Of a stretch of DNA of 64,000 nucleotides, positions 54,844 through 64,000 are shown one piece after another. Each line of letters starts with the position of its first letter. Position 1 is the stretch's first letter. The DNA comes from Holothuria scabra (taxonomy: Eukaryota; Echinodermata; Holothuroidea; Aspidochirotida; Holothuriidae). The notes under the pieces were generated by a model. It ran no database searches. It was not told the DNA's origin and saw nothing but the letters and a program-made list of their open reading frames with translations. Made by a program: the position numbers and the translations under genes. The stretch is taken from positions 9,295,371 to 9,359,370 of the forward strand of contig CM074185.1 of assembly GCA_037179385.1 (NCBI GenBank), given 5' to 3'.

Positions 54844-57800
54844 CTTTCACTTGTTAGTAGTCTACGGTATTGCGTATCACAATAGCAAAAGTGTTCAAAA
54901 GTTCAAATTCTTAAAAATATTTGCCCGTAAAATAAAGAAATATCACATATGGGGTAACATCTGAGTCGAAATGAACACGAAAAGTCATTCAAAAAGATGC
55001 TGCATTAGTAGTTGTGAGAAATTCGAAAGACCTAGGGCATATACATAAATAAGATCAATTATTCCTTATCCTGATTTTAAATTTTGCTCAACACAATATC
55101 AAAAATGATCGAATATCCGATCGAATTCCTTAAAAAATTTGCCCGACGAAAAAGTCATCATCAAAATAAAGTTTTCAAGTGAAGTTGAATTCAAAGTGAT
55201 CACAGCAATCTGCAACAAATTCGTGCAGCTTACGGATCGAATGACAATTTTTAAATTTTTCCATAGTCCCACTTCATATACTGCAGTCTTGCAAACACTT
55301 GGTCACAAGTTATAAAATATTCGGACGAAGATCGCAATAAGCTGTTCTAAGTTTTTTCATTGCCAGATTTCGCGAACGGACGGAAGGATGCTGAGGTGTA
55401 CATTTAGTGTCTATAGGCCCAAGAACCCGGCAACGGTGGAGACAAAAAAAAAGGAAAAAACGAGAGTTTGTTTTCAGTGATGTAGTGTGAGGATGTTTTT
55501 CAGTAAGTCTGCCTGGAAATTCATGTAAACCTACCTTCGGTGACATGTTCTCACAAGAGGTTCGATTCGATTCTTAGGTCTTATTTCTTCTTAGTTGGCC
55601 TAGCAAGTCGGTGGTGTTTTTTATTGAATTGAAGATTTTTAATGTAAACGAAAGCTCAAAAAACTTTGGGCAGGAATTTGGAAAAAAATCGGCATTTTTT
55701 ACTTACTCAGAAAAATTATAAGCATGCCTAAAATTAAAAAAATACAGGCCTTATGTCCGAAAAAGAAAAAACAAACAAACGAAAAACAACAAGTTTACAA
55801 CTAATCGCTATCCTGACAACACAAAAGTATTAGCTATGACTACTCCCAAAAGCTACATTATCCGTGGGCTTTACCTTAAAGTCTATCTTAATAAAATTAG
55901 GAAATAATGGCCCAGTAAGCTAATTCTTTCAGAAATTGTATTGGGAGATGGGAAAGTATCACTGATAATCAGGGTAATATTTTCATGAAAGATAACAAAA
56001 ATAATAAATAAATAAAATAAAAAGTAAAAAAATAATAAAATTTAATAAAACAAAATCGCAACGCACATTCGAAATTCCATATAGCTTACTAAGGAAAAAA
56101 TTATCCCTCAATAGCTGGTTTTAAATATTGCACAACAGAATTCCCGAAATGTTCATTAAATATCTGAATTATTTCAGAACCTTGCCCCCCCCCCCTAAAA
56201 ATAAAAAAAGAAAACCCTGCATACAAAGCAAAATTTTCATTTGAAGTGATTGCAAAGATTTCAAACGTATTCGGACAGCTGATGCAAAAAAGTTTTCTAG
56301 CCCAGCTTCATTCTGGAGTTTTGCAAAAACTTTCCCCGAAATAGCAGGATAAGTGGCGAAGGTTTGAAAAAGCTTCTGGGATATTTTCAGTTGCGGCTTT
56401 ATGGGGGAGCGTGCGTTTGTACCCACTCGCCTCCACTTTCCCCCACTCGCTCCCAAGAAAGTACAGTTAGGAGTTATGTTAGCAGAAAATATAAATAATA
56501 TACCTCTGCTGAGAATAAATTTTTCATCAAGAGATATGCTAAAACCTGCGCTTCCCGGAGCGCCTCTGGACCCCATCGCCAGAAACTGGCTCTCAAGTTG
56601 GGCTCGGTTTGAGCTGCGCCCGAATTTGCTTGCTCCCAACATCATCCTTTGCCCTTAGCTTGCCCCAAATTAATCTTGACATTCTGGTGCAGCCACTTTA
56701 GGTGTTTTCAATAAGCTATATAGTAGCATGTGCACATCAGCCACCAAAACGAATTACCGGACTGGCTTATTGCCAAAGTACACGGGCAGATGAGACGCTG
56801 CCCAGTTGTGGCAGGGAGCTGCTCCGTAGCTCCCTGGCCATATGTTTCCCCCTTCAGAAAAATTTGGCCATTCGTAATCGGTTGTTTCTTCAATTTCATT
56901 AATAAAATGAGAGAATGTCTTCCGCCGAAAATTATGAACCAACCTATTAACGTGACATGCTTTCAAAAGACGTTCAAAGTAAAATCATTGAAAGTCGGAA
57001 ATTTTAGTGGAGTCGCAAAGACAATTTCATCAATTCAATGTACCTTGCTTTTAGAGCGAAGAGTAACTAAGCCCAAACATCGGCATATGTACAGGGGTGG
57101 GCCACCGGGGGGCAAAAGTGGCAAAATTTTCCTATTTCGAGGCCGGGTTACTCCGAACAATGAGTAACCAAAGCCAGCTCTGTAAATCACCCCAACATTC
57201 TACCTAATTTTTCTCTCGATAGGCGTATCACTGAATAACAACCCTAATTTTTCATAATAATTGTACCCAAAAAACAAATTTTCTTCCATTAAATTCCAAA
57301 TATCTCCAATAAAATAAGCTTTTCATTTTCAAAATTTCGTTCAAAAAGGGAAAAAACTTTTCGGGCAAACTTCTAGTCTCGTGTTAACGCAACATAGGTA
57401 CTGTTTATCGTTATGTGTATAGCTGAAACGACCTGCCCGATCGATTTTCATTACCGTTTCTAGAATCAGAGACCTGCTACGGAACAGCTCCCTGTTAGAA
57501 TTCGATCGTTGGGGCAGGCCAGATGGCAGACCATTGGGCACTGCAGGTACATGAACAACCTCTCATTCGTTTTTGTAAGGAGAATTAGGAATTCATTGAG
57601 TAACCCCAAAATATTTTCGACTGGTCGCCTATGTAACGTTTTTCATCTTGCCCATATGAAGGACAGACTCTTTATAAAACACCCTTACTTTTCAATGGTC
57701 CTTACAAAAGCCAAATTTCTTTCAAAAAATTTAAATTTTGCCTTTAAAATATACTTCAGATTTTTAAGTGTTTGTTGGAAAGAAAGCCAAAAATTTTGCG

Positions 57801-58750
57801 CGCTACGCGCTCTTCAATACCTGCTTAGTTACGTCCCACCGGGTCTTACTCAAAGCTTTGTCGGGGCCTTGAAATGCTGCCCCTGTCGGGTGCTTGCCCC
57901 CCTGTCTGTCTGTTGGGGAAATCCTGGCGCCACCCCGCATGTGTACCATTCCGTTGTATAGATTTTTCCCCAAGGATCAAGATTTTTTTACACACTGCAA
58001 TACACTGATAGTGGTGCATTTTATCTTGTATTCTCGCATCATTTAGCAAGTGATTCTTCTCTTTTGAAGTTGGGCCAGTTTATTGCAAACCGAAAAAACG
58101 ACTGCTTCGTTGCTAGTTTTAAAATACGGCAACTAAGTCCCGGCTGGGATTGTGGTCAAGAACGGCGACGGTTAGTAGACTTTGCCCCTCGTCACACAAA
58201 ATTATCTCTGCTGGGCCCCTGCATTTTTCTAATCACCTTGAAGTTTGCTACTTTATTTGAAGTAAACATTGTATTACAAACCAAAGCTAAAAAAGGGAAG
58301 ACTGCTTAGATTCAATAATTTCAAACATGCATGGGCAATGCCATCCGGCTATTCGAGAGGTCGCGATTACAAAAAAAGAAGAAAAAAAAAAAAACTTTCT
58401 GTACGCTCCGACCAGTGGTTTTCCGCTCCTGGGACACCCCACCCGAAAATTTTCGTTTTTGGAAAAGGGAGGGGGCTTAAAATCAGCATGTTTTAACACA
58501 CATGACGGCTAATGTATATACATATGGTGCGAGCATCAGTGACAAACTTGCATTCAGGATCTTCATAAAGGCGCTTTAATTCCACAAAATAACCCATCTG
58601 TAAATCACGAGGTGACAATGAGATTTGTCTTCCTGCCATTATTCGTAAAAAATGCTTCAAACTCAGGCTTCTACGGTATATCTTTGCTGAAGAGCATCAT
58701 GCGTATTTTTTGCTGGTTCCGTGCGCCATTGTTCGTCGCCAGTGGAAGAG
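54844..58750. other. Intergenic, old dispersed repeats
   Basis: Recurring phrases suggest decayed repeats: TTGCAAACACTTGG / TTGCAAAAACTTTCC with TTCGGACGAA / TTCGGACAGC (55270-55330 and 56265-56345), TTTTGCGCGCTACGCGCTC (57795), and a C-run at 56183-56193. An open frame of 158 codons at 56169-56645 (minus) has no domain I recognise and overlaps these repeats. No gene supported. Confidence 0.45.
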
Positions 58751-58758
58751 GTATATGC

Positions 58759-59000
58759 CAGTGGCGGAGAAAGGGAATATAGTCAGAGGGGCAAGAATGG
58801 CCTGTAGGGGCGCTTCAAAGTTTGTAGGGCAAGAATATTTGGTCAGAGAGGGCGAAATATAGGCTGTAGGGCGCTTTTGAGTGGGAAGATACACGGTGCT
58901 TCACGGTTAAATAAAGCTTAAAAAGGGCGCTGACAGGCAATAACTGAGTCCGTCAAGGGGGGCGACCGCCCCCTCTGACTATATGGTTGCTCCGCCACTG
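58759..59000. mobile_element. hAT-like MITE with CAGTGGCGGAG ends and 8-bp duplication
   Basis: CAGTGGCGGAG and CTCCGCCACTG are perfect inverted repeats, flanked directly by GTATATGC on both sides (58751-58758 and 59001-59008). The interior has TATAGTCAGAGGGGCAAG and its inverted partner CCCCCTCTGACTATAT. Length 242 bp. The perfect duplication suggests a recent insertion. Confidence 0.92.
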
Positions 59001-59008
59001 GTATATGC

Positions 59009-60110
59009 GGAAGGGTATGCTCTCTCCCCTTTTGAAAGTATTCGTGAATCGTCAGGGTCTCAGATGCAATATGGTGCTTATAGCTTTGTTGCATTTTACG
59101 ATGAACATCTTTCACCCAAATTTGATACTTTTTTGGGTAAATTATCTTGGTTAAAGCAATTTCGGAAATCATGATCGAAGGTTTTTTTTGGTCAGATGAA
59201 ATACTGTACTAAGAGCAAACATTTCATCCTTCCATAGACTTGTGCTTAAAGTGGCATTTTATACTGAGCAATCTTGGAGAAATATAATTAGCCTACGGTG
59301 AGTTGACGGAACACACGGATTGTGACTGATTAAAGTGGAAGAACACTTCAGTGTTTGGTAAAGAACTGAGAAAAATATTACTTTTTGTAAGATGAAATAA
59401 ATTGAAATAAATTTAAGTTGTTTGAATTTTTAATATTCCCTTTCATACTTTGCGTGCTGCTCAAAACTACTTAAATTATTTGTTAAACAGTTAAAATTTG
59501 GCACGAATTGTACTTCCCGTCCTTTCGGAAAGTTATTGTCTCTGTCGGGCTTCTAGTTACTGCACCCATCAGGCTGATACGATATAGCTTTCTGTCGGGC
59601 AAATCCTGGGTCATCGTTGTGTATGAAATACCGGGCGTATTCAAAATTGTACTGCCGGTCATACTTGACGACCATAAGATATATGTTGATTAGCGTCTTT
59701 CCCTGGTCAAAATTTCTGACTATTTTAGTCTTTATATTCAGAGCAGTGATGGGAATGTAGCGAGACTGTACATCTTCTAATCAATTCATTCTTGAAGCAC
59801 TGAATAATTGACCTAAGACTGCGCTGTTTGCCAGAGTAGAAAATAATAAAATGGAACAATTTCGGTCAGAATCAGTTGGAAATACAAGTCTTGAATTTAA
59901 GCTCTTCTTCATCACAGGCATTCTTTATTTCCTTGAGACCACAAATTTTCTACTTTAACAGATATTTCGCCGCGAAATGTCAGGTCAAGTCCCTGAAATT
60001 CAGTTGTTATCCAAGATTGTAGGCGAGAGGAAAGGGTCTAACAGAAGGTGCCCTTTTGAGAAAACTCACCATCGGGGGGGGGGGGGGGGGACTTTTCTGT
60101 TTTTCAAGTA
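59009..60110. other. Intergenic
   Basis: A diverged repeat with CTTCCCGTCC, TGTCGGGC and CGGGCGTATT phrases lies at 59505-59680. A run of 17 G is at 60074-60090. No gene seen. Confidence 0.4.
60074..60090 (+). repeat. Run of 17 G
   Basis: Uninterrupted homopolymer 30 bp before the left target duplication of the foldback element; its length is prone to sequencing error. Confidence 0.9.
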
Positions 60111-60126
60111 TGTGTATGTAGTTAAA

Positions 60127-61226
60127 TATGGAACGCCAAAACCGCCATCGCATATGACGATGTACTTCCATTTGGTGGCGTTATTTTACATGAAGATGTT
60201 AGTTCAAATGGCCATCTATCCAGGAATGATGACGTTCTTCCGTTTTTCGACGTTACCAACTCAAACGGCGTTCGATCACATATAACGATGTACTTCCATT
60301 TGGTGGCGTTATTTTACATGACGATGTTAGTTCAAATGGCCATCTATCCCGGGAATAATGGCGTTCTTCCGTTTTGCGATGTTACCATCTTAAACGGCGT
60401 TCGATCAAACGGCGATGTGTATCCAAGACGTGTATCTAAGGCGTGTATCCAAGGCGTGTATCCAGGGGGAGTTCCTGTTCTCAGGTATACATATTCAGCA
60501 AAGTAAAAACAAACCAATCACAATGGTTGTCATATAAAGAGATCTAGGTCTCGCACGTGTGCGCGCGGTTTCATACTAGTTACTCAATATACTAGGCTAA
60601 GTTAGTTACCCACATGTCCCATATGCATGCTTAATAACCTCATACAACCACCTGTGTGCCCTAAGCAAAACGTTCAAGTTCAACGATCAGATCATGGATG
60701 AAATAATTGAATCCCTTCACATCGTAAATGAAGACGAGGTGAAGGAAAACTTTCGGAGGGAAGCAGTAAGTTTGATCACTCATTGCAATGATAATGCTCG
60801 CCTTTACGTAGCCAAAGCCAAACCTGATTGGCTGCATCTTTCACAAAACCATCCTTTAGATGGAATAGTCATCATTGGTATAACTCCCCTTGGATACACG
60901 CCTTGGATACACGCCTTAGATACACGTCTTGGATACACATCGCCGTTTGATCGAACGCCGTTTACGATGGTAACATGGAAAAACGGAAGAGCGCCATTAT
61001 TCCCGCGATAGATGGCCATTTGAACTAACATCATCATGTAAAATAACGCCACCAAATGGAAGTACATCGTTATATGTGATCAAACGCCGTTTGAGTTGGT
61101 AACGTCGTTAAACGGAAGAACGTCATCATTCCTGGATAGATGGCCATTTGAACTAACATCGTCATGTAAAATAACGCCACCAAATGGAAGTACATCGTCA
61201 TATGCGATGGCGGTTTTGGCGTTCCA
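60127..61226. mobile_element. Foldback-type transposon, 1.1 kb, 8-bp target duplication
   Basis: Two inverted arms of about 350 bp (60127-60480 and 60880-61226) enclose a unique loop of about 400 bp. TAGTTAAA flanks both ends (60119-60126 and 61227-61234). Each arm holds two tandem 128-bp units (starting at 60157 and 60285 on the left) and, next to the loop, four 13-bp units of GTGTATCCAAGGC type. This matches foldback elements such as the sea urchin TU family as I remember them. Open frames in the arms are mirror images of each other and are not genes. Confidence 0.88.
60694..60765 (+). other. First-exon-like ORF in the foldback loop
   Basis: An ATG in a strong context (A at -3, G at +4) opens 24 codons, MDEIIESLHIVNEDEVKENF then RREA, followed at once by a perfect GTAAGT splice donor (60766-60771). 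The frame also stays open beyond. It may be a captured host first exon or a remnant exon of the element's own gene. I do not recognise the product. Confidence 0.35.
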
Positions 61227-61409
61227 TAGTTAAAAATATATTTAAGTAAGACTTTTCTGAATAGCCCTAATATTGCTCCCCAACCATAATTACTCCAACC
61301 ATTGTGACCAAGACAACCCTTTTTATCTAGGAAAATGAATTTCTTGAGAATATTTTTGAGAGCTCTCAATTTTCTGAAATCATCAAATTTCCTGAACTTT
61401 TACATCTTT

Positions 61410-61868
61410 AATAAAATCCCAAAGATTAACAAGTAGCAACTTTCGAGTTCGTTCACCTTCCGGTAAACATTTTTGTTTTGTTTTGTTTTTATTTGATCCT
61501 CCCATGTGGGAACTCGGCAACGAAGTTTTCTCCTTTAAAGAAACGTTTCTGCTACACGCGCAGGACGAACTCTTATGCGTGTGGCCACGTGTTCCATCGT
61601 TTCACCCCAAGGATAACGCCCCAATGAAGGGGTATTAACGCCAAGCTGGCAATGCCAGTCTCGTGAGACAAACTCACAGTTTAACGTCTATGATTAAGGG
61701 ATAGCAGATGAACTACATACAACCTAGACGACAATTTTAATGTCGGAGCTGAGACTTGAACTCACGACCTCATGACTGGAAGACGCAGATCACCACTTTA
61801 CCACTTGCTTCTAATCTGCTGTAAAGTAGCGGTGAGTCCCTATTTTCGTTAGGGTTGGCTAGTCAGCT
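61410..61868. repeat. Composite repeat, copy A
   Basis: Left block 61410-61610 (AACAAGTAGCAACTTTCG, CACCTTCCGGTAAACATTTT, GCTACACGCGCAGGACGAA) and right block 61814-61868 (AATCTGCTGTAAAGTAG, CTATTTTCGTTAGGGTTGGC) recur at 62055-62571. Between the blocks this copy has a tRNA-derived segment. Confidence 0.85.
61735..61806 (-). mobile_element. tRNA-like SINE head in composite copy A
   Basis: Minus strand: AAGTGGTAAAGTGGTGATCT, GTCTTCCAGTCATGAGG and GTCGTGAGTTCAAGTCTC resemble tRNA D-arm (A box), anticodon arm and T-arm (B box). It is too diverged to be a functional tRNA. It is not related in body to family S. Confidence 0.6.
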
Positions 61869-62054
61869 GCTTAACTTTACGTACTTCTCATGGTGTCACC
61901 AGGCTCGCCAAAGTTCAGTATATATTGTGCATATGATGTCACAGAGCAAAAAGTACGCCCTCCTTTGGAGGCAAAACAAAGTAACATCGATAAATGCAAA
62001 CAGCTGATTTGTCAAACTTTCGAATACGCCTACTGTCTGCTACTCGCGCAGGAC

Positions 62055-62571
62055 GAATAAAGTCCCAAAGCTTAACAAGTAGCAACTTTCGCGTTCGTTC
62101 ACCTTCCGGTAAACATTTTTGTTTTGTTTTTATTTGATTCTCCCATGTGGGAACTCAGCAACGAAGTTTTCTCCTTTAAAGAAACGTTTCTGCTACACGC
62201 GCAGGACGAATTCTTATGCGTGCAGCCACGTGTTCCATTGTTTCGCCCCCAAGGATAACGTCAATGCATAAGGTCTATATGGGGAGTTCGTTTAGTTCGT
62301 TTTGGTGGCCAAGCAAATGTACGGATCCTCCAAATAGAAGGGATAAACAAACCAATCCCGCACCTGCAACACGTGTTCCAAAATTTGCGTGTATATATGA
62401 AACTTTGGTAACATTCTTTCTCAATTGAACCATTACATAAAAAGGAATCATTAGTGTGGTTCTCTGCAGTGGACTGTGTCCCAAATTAGCTCTATGGTGT
62501 AAAAATATGCATTTTAATCTGCTGTAAAGTAGGGCTTAGTCCCTATTTTCGTTAGGGTTGGCTAGACAGAT
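62055..62571. repeat. Composite repeat, copy B
   Basis: Matches copy A at 62055-62262 and 62517-62571 with few differences. The tRNA-like segment is absent and replaced by different sequence that includes an inverted GTTTAGTTCGTTTTGGTGGC. Confidence 0.85.
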
Positions 62572-64000
62572 TTATGCTTATCGTTGTAGGCTACGTCGTA
62601 GGCTAAGACTGCACGAAAACAAGGTTACACCGCAAGCCACTATGTGCTAAGCTTGGTTTGTGTATGCCACAGTTCCCCACACTTGTGCCCCACAATCCCA
62701 CGTGCCAACAAATTACCAAACTAGATTATTATAATTAACCTCAAAACCTACTATCACAAACAGACAAAATGAAGTTTTGACTTCAATGATGGAAAGAAAA
62801 CTGAAAAGATTGAAAAATGAGAAGCTTTGTGATTGTTCATATTTTATCTTGACAACATATCACCAATCTGTAAATTTCATCACATTTTTGTACGAATCAA
62901 CAACAAGATCAAAGTCAACAACTTGTCTATAGAATCAGCAAACATTAGTCTGTGCAAAGGTTACCCCCTTCCCCCGATCCCTTCTCAATAGAAATCATGC
63001 TTGCAATACTGACTTAAAATTGCTTTTTAAAATAATGCTTGCCAAAAGCAGCTTTTAAATTGATTCCTGTGATTAAGTTCTGTCAATAAGATGTAAGTAA
63101 ATATAATATAGCAAAAATAGACTGAAAACTTACAATTTAATAAAATCTTCCAATCCTCATAGAAATGCCAACAAAGGAAACTTATTTACATTTTGAAAAA
63201 CTCCAAACATTTCCAAACATGTTCCCAATTAATTTTTCAAAATCACCGCAAAATTTGGTGAGAACCAAATCACTTACAAATTTCTTTGCACAATGAAGAA
63301 AGCTATCAAGTATTAGCAAATAGTTTTTCTTTTTCCTGGACCCTGCAGTATAGCATTGGTATGTGTAGGTAATATATTATCTTAAAGTGGATGGAAAGTT
63401 AAAATTCAAGACCTTTTTACACCTTCCCTGTCCTCATAATCTGGGCAGTTTTCAAATTTTTGACTAATATTGCCAATTGCCTTATCAAATTTGCTTGAAA
63501 TGGACTAGCACTATCAATTCATACAATACATAAATCATACAAAATGGTATCAATGTAGGTTAAGATCAATAAAGACAATAAGTGATTGTTCTAGTGCTCA
63601 CACAAATGGGCATATCTAACATAATTACTAATGATGTGACAATGGGAGGGGCAGGGAAAATTTGCTTATTTAAATCTACTTTTGGCAAAATTCGAATTAA
63701 CCATCAGAAGATTAATTAAATTAATCTAATTTCAGATTGCACAGAAATATTTTGATTTGCAGATGTGTGAAATTGTTGTAGCTTGTGGATAGAGAATATA
63801 ATAGATATTATTTCCATACATTCTTTTAAAGGGCATATAAATTACAAAAGAAAATTTGTCCTTCAATGAAAGAAGTATATTAGGTAGTAAAGGCTAAATG
63901 GCGTATAATAAAGGGACCATGCAAAGTGCTTGAGGTTGCGATATTGTGAGTAGGCTACAATGCTTCCATTTCAAGAACAAATAATCACAGCCACCAAGGA
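62572..64000. other. Intergenic, right edge of window
   Basis: AT-rich sequence. I see no gene, RNA or bounded repeat. Confidence 0.4.

Noticed and set aside
56169..56645. 158-codon open frame on the minus strand, longest upstream of the gene
   Set aside because: Lies in decayed repeats, has a poly-glycine end from a C-run, and no domain is visible. Could be reopened if transcripts are found.
60288..60506. Open frames in the left arm of the foldback element, mirrored at 60804-61067 and 61070-61369
   Set aside because: The same peptide is read from both inverted arms and consists of translated tandem repeats. It reflects the repeat, not a gene.

Overview
The window looks like animal nuclear DNA: AT-rich, with one very large intron-rich gene and dense short non-autonomous transposons, SINEs and minisatellites. 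There is no bacterial or viral gene organisation. The repeat content (many short TIR elements with 6-8 bp target duplications, a foldback element, tRNA-derived SINEs) and the divergence of the gene from the human sequence I remember suggest a marine invertebrate deuterostome, perhaps an echinoderm. That taxonomic guess is an impression, not a demonstration.

The only protein-coding gene I can support is an FKBP15 (WAFL) orthologue on the minus strand. Twenty exons run from the start codon at 52609 down to 611, where the window cuts the gene. All exon junctions keep frame and have GT..AG borders, giving 797 codons: a short acidic N-terminus, a WH1/EVH1-like domain, a full FKBP-type peptidyl-prolyl isomerase domain, a Q/P/H-rich linker and the first part of a long coiled coil. 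The rest of the coiled coil and the C-terminus lie beyond base 1. The predicted FKBP pocket keeps the FKBP12-type aromatic residues, which the human protein, as I recall it, has partly lost.

The introns (0.6 to 17 kb) are filled with mobile DNA. Several elements are bounded exactly by both terminal inverted repeats and target duplications: hAT-like (3672-4189, 36043-36631, 58759-59000, 8562-9769), an unclassified CAGGCTTCGA family with 7-bp duplications (1804-2061, 50596-50806), piggyBac-like TTAA elements (6788-7346, 268-602), a Harbinger-like element (29646-29963), and others with TIRs only. A 5'-truncated, broken LINE in intron 4 ends in an (AATGT)n tail 27 bp from the splice donor of exon 4. 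A tRNA-derived SINE family recurs at least eight times.

The 11 kb upstream of the gene (53-64 kb) has no gene I can support. It holds a degenerate LINE fragment, two hAT-like elements, a 1.1-kb foldback element with an 8-bp target duplication whose loop carries a first-exon-like ORF, and a duplicated composite repeat of which one copy has a tRNA-like SINE. The last 1.4 kb shows nothing recognisable.
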